A DNA stretch of 64,000 bases from Marinomonas sp. THO17 (GTDB taxonomy: Bacteria; Pseudomonadota; Gammaproteobacteria; Pseudomonadales; Marinomonadaceae), in NCBI RefSeq assembly GCF_040436405.1, contig NZ_AP031575.1, positions 624,501-688,500 of the forward strand, in the 5' to 3' direction. The translations under genes were made by a program, and so were the position numbers. This document shows, in pieces, positions 54,371 to 63,103 of the stretch; the first letter of the stretch is position 1, and each line of letters begins with the position of its first letter. The notes below the pieces were generated by a model. The model was not told the DNA's origin and made no database searches. It saw only the letters and a program-made list of their open reading frames with translations.

Positions 54371-56560
54371 TTATTCTCCTAATAGGTTGTCAAGACGACT
54401 GACAACACCGCTAATATCTTCTCTTGGCAAGTCGGCAAAGCTTTGTTCTGACTCGTAATACACCTTAGCCACCCCTTTAGGCACATTCTCAATTTTCGCA
54501 TAACCATCGCCATCCAAAACCCCTTTGACCTCGCTACCGTCACTCAAAGTGGCGGTATACTGGGTGTTGGCCTGTGGGGTCATGTCCGCATCCAAATAGT
54601 GCAATTCAAGAGTATGATTCACGGGGGTGAGTGGTTCCATAGTGGTTGGCTCATAGCTTTCCGCGCCAATATTGACTTCTGGGGCGACCAGAAACACCCC
54701 TTCGCTGTTGATGCTCACAAAGCTTTCACCTACTTTTATGGTGAGTTCCGCGTCCGCTTCAATCACGGTCAAATCGCCACTTTGCAGCTGGATCACTTGC
54801 GCCACCTCGGTCGCGGCAATGCCGCTAATCTGCTGTTGTAGACTAGCGTGAATGGTTTGGGCTTGATCTAGCTCAATGTGCACACGGCGCTCGCCTGTTA
54901 CCTGTATGTGCTGGTTGTTCTTCACTTCCGTGAAGCTGTCATTGGCCACCGTTAGGTGATGGTCCTTGCCAATGTCGGTTTGGACATCGTTGAGGACTTG
55001 CTGTTTGAGGTCTTTTTGCGCATGCAAGTAAACTTGCTCTTGCCCCGCTTGGTCTTCGAAACTCAGCTCGTTAAAGCCCGCCCCTTGGTGCGTCTGACTG
55101 CGCCACACGCTTTTGGTTTTGTGAGCCGGTAAGGCATAGGGTGGCAGGTTGTCGGCGTCGAAGGTACGACCCGTGATAATGGGTTGGTCTGGGTCGCCAT
55201 TGAGGAAGCTGACGATGACGCGGGTGCCAATGCGCGGGATGGCAAGGCTGCCGTATTGGCTGCCAGACCAACCTTGGGAGACTTGCACCCAGCAAGAGCT
55301 AAAGTCGTCCTGTTGGCCGTATCTGTCCCAGTTAAGTTGGATTTTGACGCGACCGTATTCGTCACAGTAGATTTCTTCTGGGGTGTCCCCCTCGTTGCTG
55401 GCGGGCCCCACTACGGTAGCCATCATGGGCCCGTCGACACTGGGTTTGGTCTGCGGCGTGGCTTGCCAGTTGATTTGCCCCGGAATCAGGGTGAACTGGT
55501 TGTAATAGGTGGTTTCCCCTTCGCCGCCTTCTTCTTCGAGTATCTGCGGTTGAGTGCCTCTATGTTGGACCTGCACTGGGATCCAGCTGTTGTCTTTGAT
55601 TTGGCTGTCAAAGTGCCCTGCAATGGTAATTTTGCTGCCCACGCGGATGGCGGGCGCATCGCTCTCACCGGTAACAAGGTGCGCTTGTCGACGCAGGTAT
55701 TCAAGGCGGATGCGCGCAAAGCGTTGTCCGGTGGCACTGTCTTTGAAGCGACCGGGGGCGTCAAAGTGTGGGTATTGGTCCCCTTGGTGTTCAAGGTTGG
55801 TGCCCGTGTAGTCTTGTAAGGCCGCGTAGTCGGGGCGTTTGAAGCTGTAGTCTTTGAGCACCGCTTGGCTGGGTAAGGCTTGTTTGTGTTCGCTTAAGCG
55901 GCGGATGTATGGGGTGTCTGCCACGCCCGCGGTCAGTAGCTTGTAGGCAATCGGGTCGCTTTGTTGGCTAAGGGCTTGGCTTTTATCAATGAAGTGCAGG
56001 GTGTGTTTGCCCGCTTCATGAACGAAGTAATAGACCCAGCCTTCTTCGGCGGCCAGACGGTGCAGAAATTGCGCGTCGGTTTCGCGGTATTGCACGCAGA
56101 ATTCGCGTTCTTTGACGCTGTTGTCATTGAGGGTGAACACGGCGTTGGGCAAGCCCATTTCACCAAGCAGTTGGTTGATGATGTCTTGTGGTGTTTGTTT
56201 TTGGAAGATACGACTGTTGTGACGTAGGGTCAATCGTTCCAGTGCCGGCACTAGGGTTAAGCCATAGAAGGTGTAGTTGTGGCCTGTGTCGCCTTTTTCG
56301 AAGGCGCGCACTATGCCGTGCACCCGTTGCACCAGTTCGCCATCGCGATAGAAGGTAAATTCGGCGCTTTGGTCGACGATCTGTTCGGCGCTGAGGTCCA
56401 TGCGGCGACTGGCCAAACTCAGTTGGTAACGAAAACCATAACAGGCACTGCCGTCTGGCAAGGGGGCGTCAGACAGGGTATCTTGTCCCTGATACTCGCG
56501 TACCAGTAAGGTGTTGTCGTCAAGACCCTCTACGGTCAGTTTGAACATTAACGTCGGCAT
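54371..56560 (-). CDS. vgrG: T6SS spike protein VgrG (VgrG1) with C-terminal cargo extension
   Basis: 729 residues. The gp27-like base (about 1-350), gp5-like OB fold (about 370-470, DEYGRVKIQLNWDRYGQQD) and beta-helix needle (about 475-640) are complete. After residue 552 the sequence leaves that of VgrG2. The last 86 residues (from LTPVNHTLELHYLDADMTPQ) form a small beta domain like transthyretin or carboxypeptidase-regulatory folds, which often dock effectors. AGGAAGG precedes the ATG. The PoNe effector gene follows after 2 bp. Confidence 0.93.
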   Translation of the reverse strand: MPTLMFKLTVEGLDDNTLLVREYQGQDTLSDAPLPDGSACYGFRYQLSLASRRMDLSAEQIVDQSAEFTFYRDGELVQRVHGIVRAFEKGDTGHNYTFYGLTLVPALERLTLRHNSRIFQKQTPQDIINQLLGEMGLPNAVFTLNDNSVKEREFCVQYRETDAQFLHRLAAEEGWVYYFVHEAGKHTLHFIDKSQALSQQSDPIAYKLLTAGVADTPYIRRLSEHKQALPSQAVLKDYSFKRPDYAALQDYTGTNLEHQGDQYPHFDAPGRFKDSATGQRFARIRLEYLRRQAHLVTGESDAPAIRVGSKITIAGHFDSQIKDNSWIPVQVQHRGTQPQILEEEGGEGETTYYNQFTLIPGQINWQATPQTKPSVDGPMMATVVGPASNEGDTPEEIYCDEYGRVKIQLNWDRYGQQDDFSSCWVQVSQGWSGSQYGSLAIPRIGTRVIVSFLNGDPDQPIITGRTFDADNLPPYALPAHKTKSVWRSQTHQGAGFNELSFEDQAGQEQVYLHAQKDLKQQVLNDVQTDIGKDHHLTVANDSFTEVKNNQHIQVTGERRVHIELDQAQTIHASLQQQISGIAATEVAQVIQLQSGDLTVIEADAELTIKVGESFVSINSEGVFLVAPEVNIGAESYEPTTMEPLTPVNHTLELHYLDADMTPQANTQYTATLSDGSEVKGVLDGDGYAKIENVPKGVAKVYYESEQSFADLPREDISGVVSRLDNLLGE

Positions 56561-56570
56561 ATACCTTCCT
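54905..56570. repeat. Direct repeat shared by the two vgrG genes (copy 1; copy 2 at 57002-58667)
   Basis: About 1.66 kb covering the ribosome-binding site and codons 1-552 is nearly identical in both genes, with only scattered base changes. Identity ends sharply after NNQHI in the protein. Confidence 0.9.
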
Positions 56571-56701
56571 TTAACTTATGCTGTTTGACTAACACCTATT
56601 TGTCTCCATTCTAGTCACTGTCTCCATTCTAGTAACAGCCTTAATTCTACTCATACTTGGCGCAGACAATTTTATGGCCTTATAACACACCTTATGCGCT
56701 A

Positions 56702-58657
56702 CTATTTCTCGCTATCTTTCTGGATGGTTATTCCAGTCCCTATGGCCGCTTCTCCCCCTTCGTTAAAGGTCACGTTCTGACTCATTAACTGGATACCATT
56801 GGCGTCTATGGTGATGAAGTTGCCTCCGGCTTTTAGGGTAATGGCTTGCTGCGCTTCCAGAATGGCTTTTGTGCCACTGCGTAAATGAATTTCTTGTTTG
56901 GCCTTGAGCTGCTGCTCGCCAGTTACTTGGCAATAAAGATTCGCATCAGCGAAATCAACATTGTCTTTCAACACGGTTAGCTGGCATTGACCATTGATGC
57001 GAATGTGCTGGTTGTTCTTCACTTCCGTGAAGCTGTCATTGGCCACCGTTAGGTGATGGTCGTTACCAATGTCGGTTTGTACATCGTTCAGTACTTGCTG
57101 TTTGAGGTCTTTTTGCGCATGCAAGTAAACTTGCTCTTGCCCCGCTTGGTCTTCAAAAGACAGCTCGTTAAAGCCCGCCCCTTGGTGCGTCTGACTGCGC
57201 CACACGCTTTTGGTTTTGTGAGCCGGTAAGGCATAGGGTGGCAGGTTGTCGGCGTCGAAGGTACGACCCGTGATAATGGGTTGGTCTGGGTCGCCATTGA
57301 GGAAGCTGACGATGACGCGGGTGCCAATGCGCGGGATGGCAAGGCTGCCGTATTGGCTGCCAGACCAACCTTGGGAGACTTGCACCCAGCAAGAGCTAAA
57401 GTCGTCCTGTTGGCCGTATCTGTCCCAGTTAAATTGGATTTTGACGCGACCGTATTCGTCACAGTAGATTTCTTCTGGGGTGTCCCCCTCGTTGCTGGCG
57501 GGCCCCACTACGGTGGCCATCATGGGCCCGTCGACACTGGGTTTGGTCTGCGGCGTGGCTTGCCAGTTGATTTGCCCCGGAATCAGGGTGAACTGGTTGT
57601 AATAGGTGGTTTCCCCTTCGCCGCCTTCTTCTTCGAGTATCTGCGGTTGAGTGCCTCTATGTTGGACCTGCACTGGGATCCAGCTGTTGTCTTTGATTTG
57701 GCTGTCAAAGTGCCCTGCAATGGTAATTTTGCTGCCCACGCGGATGGCGGGCGCATCGCTCTCACCGGTAACAAGGTGCGCTTGTCGACGCAGGTATTCA
57801 AGGCGGATGCGCGCAAAGCGTTGTCCGGTGGCACTGTCTTTGAAGCGACCGGGGGCGTCAAAGTGTGGGTATTGGTCCCCTTGGTGTTCAAGGTTGGTGC
57901 CCGTGTAGTCTTGTAAGGCCGCGTAGTCGGGGCGTTTGAAGCTGTAGTCTTTGAGCACCGCTTGGCTGGGTAAGGCTTGTTTGTGTTCGCTTAAGCGGCG
58001 GATGTATGGGGTGTCTGCCACGCCCGCGGTCAGTAGCTTGTAGGCAATCGGGTCGCTTTGTTGGCTAAGGGCTTGGCTTTTATCAATGAAGTGCAGGGTG
58101 TGTTTGCCCGCTTCATGAACGAAGTAATAGACCCAGCCTTCTTCGGCGGCCAGACGGTGCAGAAATTGCGCGTCGGTTTCGCGGTATTGCACGCAGAATT
58201 CGCGTTCTTTAACGCTGTTGTCATTGAGGGTGAACACGGCGTTGGGCAAGCCCATTTCACCAAGCAGTTGGTTGATGATGTCTTGCGGTGTTTGTTTTTG
58301 GAAGATGCGACTGTTGTGACGTAGGGTCAATCGTTCCAGTGCCGGCACTAGGGTTAAGCCATAGAAGGTGTAGTTGTGGCCTGTGTCGCCTTTTTCGAAG
58401 GCGCGCACTATGCCGTGCACCCGTTGCACCAGTTCGCCATCGCGATAGAAGGTAAATTCGGCGCTTTGGTCGACGATCTGTTCGGCGCTGAGGTCCATGC
58501 GGCGACTGGCCAAACTCAGTTGGTAACGAAAACCATAACAGGCACTGCCGTCTGGCAAGGGGGCGTCAGACAGGGTGTCTTGTCCCTGATACTCGCGTAC
58601 CAGTAAGGTGTTGTCGTCAAGACCCTCTACGGTCAGTTTGAACATTAACGTCGGCAT
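56702..58657 (-). CDS. vgrG: T6SS spike protein VgrG (VgrG2)
   Basis: 651 residues, nearly identical to VgrG1 up to residue 552. It then has its own 99-residue tail, with RINGQCQLTVLKDNVDFADA and a beta-helical stretch up to IGTGITIQKDSEK. No cargo-binding extension and no effector gene follow; the next gene is vgrG1 after 141 bp. It may form mixed trimers with VgrG1, since the trimerising body is the same. Confidence 0.93.
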   Translation of the reverse strand: MPTLMFKLTVEGLDDNTLLVREYQGQDTLSDAPLPDGSACYGFRYQLSLASRRMDLSAEQIVDQSAEFTFYRDGELVQRVHGIVRAFEKGDTGHNYTFYGLTLVPALERLTLRHNSRIFQKQTPQDIINQLLGEMGLPNAVFTLNDNSVKEREFCVQYRETDAQFLHRLAAEEGWVYYFVHEAGKHTLHFIDKSQALSQQSDPIAYKLLTAGVADTPYIRRLSEHKQALPSQAVLKDYSFKRPDYAALQDYTGTNLEHQGDQYPHFDAPGRFKDSATGQRFARIRLEYLRRQAHLVTGESDAPAIRVGSKITIAGHFDSQIKDNSWIPVQVQHRGTQPQILEEEGGEGETTYYNQFTLIPGQINWQATPQTKPSVDGPMMATVVGPASNEGDTPEEIYCDEYGRVKIQFNWDRYGQQDDFSSCWVQVSQGWSGSQYGSLAIPRIGTRVIVSFLNGDPDQPIITGRTFDADNLPPYALPAHKTKSVWRSQTHQGAGFNELSFEDQAGQEQVYLHAQKDLKQQVLNDVQTDIGNDHHLTVANDSFTEVKNNQHIRINGQCQLTVLKDNVDFADANLYCQVTGEQQLKAKQEIHLRSGTKAILEAQQAITLKAGGNFITIDANGIQLMSQNVTFNEGGEAAIGTGITIQKDSEK

Positions 58658-58707
58658 ATACCTTCCTTGTTTCCGTGTGACTGCGAACGGAACCTGTCCT
58701 AAGCAGT

Positions 58708-58731
58708 CGTCGCCAACCTGGGCTGGCGACG
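58708..58731 (-). terminator. Hairpin between hcp and vgrG2
   Basis: A perfect 8-bp GC-rich stem (58708-58715 with 58724-58731) without a T-run. Such hairpins after hcp often protect or partly terminate the mRNA, giving more Hcp than VgrG. Confidence 0.5.
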
Positions 58732-58783
58732 CAGTGTCAATCTGTCATTAGACCTGTTGGCATTAGGCTAATGAAGAGTTTGC

Positions 58784-59302
58784 TTAGGCTTCGATTGGTT
58801 GCGTCCAATCGTCTGAACCAGAGGTGCCTGAAGTAATGTGATCCCAGTTGATCTTACGATACGCCAGAGACACGGTTAGGTTTTGTGTGAAGGAGTCATT
58901 GGCAGGATCCAAGCAATGAGGCATGTTGCATTCGATGTCAACAATCACTGCGCCTTCTAGGGTAGTGGTGAAGAAGTTTTCTTGCTTACCTTCAGACGAG
59001 GTACGGTACCATTTTAGTTCCACGTTAGACAGTTTTTCACCTGCGGATAAGGCGTTGTACAACAGAGGCACGGCTTTGTTTAGGGCCACGGTGAATTTGA
59101 ATGGCTTATGAACACGCTTGCCAGATGGGCTGCCAGATTGTGGGTTGGTTGGTACAGTAACATTGTGTGAGAACTCTTGTACCAGCATTTCGTCTTCGTG
59201 ACCTTCCAGACCGATTTCGCCCGTTGAGTCAACTGTCATGGCGCCTGCGGTAATCAGTCCCTGAGTTTCCCCTTCGATAGCTATATAACAAGGTGTTGGC
59301 AT
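58784..59302 (-). CDS. hcp: T6SS tube protein Hcp
   Basis: 172 residues with the Hcp pattern: MPTPCYIAIEGETQGLITAG, FSHNVTVPTNPQSGSPSGKR, VHKPFKFTVALNKAVPLLYNAL and the C-terminal SLAYRKINWDH. Hexameric rings of Hcp form the inner tube that is fired into target cells. AAGGAA precedes the ATG. A sigma-54 promoter lies about 60 bp upstream. Confidence 0.96.
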   Translation of the reverse strand: MPTPCYIAIEGETQGLITAGAMTVDSTGEIGLEGHEDEMLVQEFSHNVTVPTNPQSGSPSGKRVHKPFKFTVALNKAVPLLYNALSAGEKLSNVELKWYRTSSEGKQENFFTTTLEGAVIVDIECNMPHCLDPANDSFTQNLTVSLAYRKINWDHITSGTSGSDDWTQPIEA

Positions 59303-59360
59303 AATAAAATTCCTTATAAATAAAAAAGAAGTAAGTGTGGGTTACACTTGATAGTCCTTT

Positions 59361-59376
59361 AGCAAAACCGATGCCA
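59361..59376 (-). promoter_or_regulatory. Probable sigma-54 promoter of hcp
   Basis: On the minus strand, TGGCAT-CGGTT-TTGCT matches the -24/-12 consensus with one change at the sixth base. It leaves a leader of about 48 bases before the hcp ATG. It would drive hcp, vgrG2, vgrG1 and the PoNe pair. Confidence 0.65.
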
Positions 59377-59540
59377 TAAAAAAATAATCATATAAAACAG
59401 TGTGTTACGTTTTATTTTTGCGTGTTAAGCAAATTATCGCTTGGCCACCAAGCAAAAGTTCGCTTGCTAAGCGAAAGTTTGCTTGGCTTTGGCTCTGACT
59501 TTAAGTTAACAAGCGCAACAAGACTCAAGCGCCTAGCCTA

Positions 59541-62500
59541 TCAATACAAGGTATCCGACAGGGTGAAAGATTTAAATAAGTCCCGTGTAAAGGGATTAAT
59601 CTCTTTTTCGATATTCAATCTAACTTGCATCTGGCCGTCATCAATACCGAATTGGTAAGTCACATTCGACGCACTGGAACTCACCACTTTGGCTTTATCC
59701 AATAGACGGAAGAAGGCCCAAGGTCCAGACGACTCAACACTTCTTGGCGAGAAATTAAGCTGTGTTGGCACCAAGGTCACTCTCGATAAAGCGCTGTCAC
59801 CTAGAGTATTTGGCCACACCATTTCCACGTTATTACGTGGGCCATGGCTGTAAGACAAATTTTGCCCATCGACCACTAATAATCCTCTGCGTTTATTCGC
59901 CGTCAAATTAATAGGTTCCACGCCAAAAGATACGTCGAGCACCCCTTTGCGATTGAAAAAGGCTTCTTGAATCAATTTGGCTTGGTCAAGCTGAGCCAGC
60001 ACGTCTTCTCGGATCAGCGACTCGCCTTGCAACTCGCCACTAAGCTCTAGGTTTTCCTCAATGAACATTTTCAGTTGGTCATTGTAAAATTGATCAAGTG
60101 AACCGTTGCCCGCAAAGAATTGTTCGAAATCTTCAAGTGAGACATCGGTTTTAGCCGCTGGATTAAAGGGGTATTTATCCGCAAACTTTTGCTCAAACAC
60201 TTTATAAATATCATTGTGCCATCTCACTTCCAAATAGCGAATCGCCTCTTGCTTGATCACATACCAACTTTGATTAGCGAGTTTGGTCAGCATGCTATCA
60301 AGGGGTTTGGGAACGCCCGCCGAGATTCTATTAAGGGTATAAATAGGGTCCACACTATTCAGTGAGGTTCTCGCCTTGGTTGTCTCAAGCGCTGCCCTAC
60401 CCACATCTGGAGCGTCTTGTATGGCTTTTAAATAGCTTTTGAGTTGATCAATCGCCACCAAGACTTCGTCAATATAAGCCGGTTTCTCATCTGAGACGGT
60501 TATCATGGCATTTAAATCAGAGAAAGGCGCATTGATTTTCAACGCCAGGTTGTATTTGGTGCTCTTTTGCAACTCCTCTAACGCTACTCTGTCTTCTGGT
60601 AATTCAGGAAAAATATTGGTGTTGCCATCTAATGCGGATAAAAAGCGCGTTAGGGGCTGAGAATTTCCTGTTAGGTTTTCTAATACGCTCACCGCTTCAT
60701 TAATATCTTCAAAGTCTTTGATATCAAAACTATTGATCGCCGAACGCCAAGAGTTGGTGTAGTCAACCACATAAGAGGCACGAATTTTCTCTTTTAATGC
60801 CTGTTTATCCGCTTCACTGAACTGCGCGGTTTCGGTTTGCCCAAGCACCCAACTGTCAATTAACGCCAGATCCGATACCGATTCTGAGCTCGGCAAGAAA
60901 TAGTCTTCAAACCCTTTCTTGGATAGCATAGCCGGAATACGCAGTTTTCTTGTATTCTCCCTTTCTTCAAACACCAGTGGGAAAACCGGGCCGATGAGGT
61001 TTCGTAAATCCTGATCAACCCCTAACTTGGTTTCGGCGGTTAATTTTAGATTACGATACACTCGTTGATCGATGGACAAGGCGCCCAGCTCAGCTTGTGT
61101 TGAGGCAATGAGTTTTTCATAGGGTTGCAACACTGCCACGGCATTGTCGTCCCCTTGCGCTCTCTGGCTTTCCAGATCCGTATGTTGAAGGGCATATTCC
61201 AGATGCTGTAAAAGCTTATCTTGAACTTCCTTCATACCAGAAAATCTCACTTGCCATTTTCTTGAAAAGTAATTAAGCACAAAGTCATTATATCGACCAC
61301 TCTTGTCCACCAGCATTCGATATACCCTAAGCACCGCTAGCTTATCTTCATCACTGCTGGCTTTTCTAAGATCCACCACCAGATCCGCCATCAAAGAAGG
61401 CAGGTATTTGTACTCCAATAAATTTAAGTAGGTGATTTCCACTTGCGGGCCGATCAAATGCCCCTGATACAGACCCAAATCGGAAATATACATAGGTTTA
61501 TCGCGGAAGAAACCAAACTCAAGGGTGGCATCACGAATGGTATTTAAGGGCGGCAGAATTTCATCTTGAGAGGTTAATGAGGTGCCCGCCGGAAACTCTT
61601 GCAAGTAATTATTCACCTTGCTAATTACCGCATCAGACTGTCGAATATTTTTCTCATAAAATTTATGCCAGGTGCCAGCCAAGATAAGGGTGGTAATACT
61701 GCACGCCAATACGCTCATGAGCAAAATGCGTCTTTTTTGTCTGGCCACACGGAAGTTATCAGACGCCAAACCGGCTTCTGGGTAAATAATTTTATTAAAC
61801 AAACTTTTGGTAAAGTAAGTCGTAGAATTTTTAGCATTTTGTGCCTTATTGATGGCATGCTCTAAACCATATCGTCTGGAGGCGGCATCATCAAAAGCAT
61901 TGGTTGGTACGCCTTGCTGATACACAGAAGCAAAGTAGACCCCCCTAACAAGGGGTGAAGTAGAAAAACGATCACTGCTTAAGGCATCTTCAAAAAAGCT
62001 TTGCAATACTTCTTTAAGACCGCTTATCTGACGGGTAAAGCTGTATATGGCATTGCGATCTTCATCGTCCACATTCTGCGATGCAATTTGCGGAAAGATG
62101 GCATTAACGTATTCGATAAAGGCATTGTATTCCCCTTCAAACTCACCCATCCAAGAATCATGAGATTCAACAGAGTCAAGACTGAAGGTGAAACCCAGCA
62201 CGTCATCTCTTTGATCTTTTTTGTAATTACTGAAGAAGGCTTCAAAACCATAAAGCAAATCCAGCTTGGTTAGAGCAACATAAATGGGCAAGCGCGTGGA
62301 AAGGGTCTCCATTAACTCTCTGATTCTGGATCGTAAAATGGTCGCGTAGGCTTTTCTTTCGTACACGGTCGACGTCGCCAGCTTAGAAATATCAATCGCC
62401 AAGACAATACCATTTAAAGGGCGTTGACTGCGCTTCTTCTCAAGCCAGGTTAAAAAATGCAGCCATAATGATTTTTCAACTTCGCCGTTTGACTCAGAAC

Positions 62501-63089
62501 CGGAGAGGTTCAAACCTTGTGTTAACAGCTCACCATCTGGATCAATGAGCACAGATTTATCACCCACCCACCAGTCAAATGAATAGGTATTTTGGCTTTT
62601 AAACCCAGAAGATTTGAGCACAGTAGAGAAGCTATAACTTTGGCCTGAGCGATTAATCAAGCTGGTCTTACCGGCATTCTCCAGCCCCATCACAAGATAC
62701 CAAGGCAGAGTGTAGAGGTAATTACGTTTATTCAGACTTTCTTTCAAGCTAAGGATGACGGTGTTTAAATCGTTTTCTTGGTTTTCAATGGCCGCCTGTA
62801 CAGGGTCTTCTTTCAACACTTCTTGGTGTTCAATTTCTGCTTTAAATTTTAGAAACTTGCGCCATTGCACCAATCCCCAAATGGTACAACAAGAGAGAGA
62901 AAACAATCCCATGATGACCAGTCGAGTCATGACACTCACCAGTGGATACTCGCCGTTGACTTCCAGCCAAGGCCCCATCCACCAAATAGCAATATTAATC
63001 AATACAACAACAAGAATTACCAAAAAAGGTAATGCCATTTTAAAACTGGAGCCTAATTTACCAAAAATGGACTTAATAATTTTCAACAT
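59541..63089 (-). CDS. tssM: T6SS membrane-complex protein TssM (IcmF)
   Basis: 1182 residues, full length. Two N-terminal membrane helices (about 17-38 and 52-74), a cytoplasmic NTPase-like domain with Walker A GLENAGKT (135-142), a third membrane helix (about 450-470, LLMSVLACSITTLILAG) and the long periplasmic IcmF-related part follow. TssM with TssL and TssJ forms the trans-envelope channel. AGGGAC precedes the ATG, and TssA ends 14 bp upstream. Confidence 0.95.
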   Translation of the reverse strand: MLKIIKSIFGKLGSSFKMALPFLVILVVVLINIAIWWMGPWLEVNGEYPLVSVMTRLVIMGLFSLSCCTIWGLVQWRKFLKFKAEIEHQEVLKEDPVQAAIENQENDLNTVILSLKESLNKRNYLYTLPWYLVMGLENAGKTSLINRSGQSYSFSTVLKSSGFKSQNTYSFDWWVGDKSVLIDPDGELLTQGLNLSGSESNGEVEKSLWLHFLTWLEKKRSQRPLNGIVLAIDISKLATSTVYERKAYATILRSRIRELMETLSTRLPIYVALTKLDLLYGFEAFFSNYKKDQRDDVLGFTFSLDSVESHDSWMGEFEGEYNAFIEYVNAIFPQIASQNVDDEDRNAIYSFTRQISGLKEVLQSFFEDALSSDRFSTSPLVRGVYFASVYQQGVPTNAFDDAASRRYGLEHAINKAQNAKNSTTYFTKSLFNKIIYPEAGLASDNFRVARQKRRILLMSVLACSITTLILAGTWHKFYEKNIRQSDAVISKVNNYLQEFPAGTSLTSQDEILPPLNTIRDATLEFGFFRDKPMYISDLGLYQGHLIGPQVEITYLNLLEYKYLPSLMADLVVDLRKASSDEDKLAVLRVYRMLVDKSGRYNDFVLNYFSRKWQVRFSGMKEVQDKLLQHLEYALQHTDLESQRAQGDDNAVAVLQPYEKLIASTQAELGALSIDQRVYRNLKLTAETKLGVDQDLRNLIGPVFPLVFEERENTRKLRIPAMLSKKGFEDYFLPSSESVSDLALIDSWVLGQTETAQFSEADKQALKEKIRASYVVDYTNSWRSAINSFDIKDFEDINEAVSVLENLTGNSQPLTRFLSALDGNTNIFPELPEDRVALEELQKSTKYNLALKINAPFSDLNAMITVSDEKPAYIDEVLVAIDQLKSYLKAIQDAPDVGRAALETTKARTSLNSVDPIYTLNRISAGVPKPLDSMLTKLANQSWYVIKQEAIRYLEVRWHNDIYKVFEQKFADKYPFNPAAKTDVSLEDFEQFFAGNGSLDQFYNDQLKMFIEENLELSGELQGESLIREDVLAQLDQAKLIQEAFFNRKGVLDVSFGVEPINLTANKRRGLLVVDGQNLSYSHGPRNNVEMVWPNTLGDSALSRVTLVPTQLNFSPRSVESSGPWAFFRLLDKAKVVSSSASNVTYQFGIDDGQMQVRLNIEKEINPFTRDLFKSFTLSDTLY

Positions 63090-63103
63090 ACAACGTCCCT
63101 ATT

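Noticed and set aside
55184-55819. 211-codon plus-strand ORF opposite vgrG1 (and the same at 57281-57916 opposite vgrG2)
   Set aside because: It is the mirror of a highly conserved VgrG coding region, appears twice only because vgrG is duplicated, and has no ribosome-binding site or recognisable protein features.
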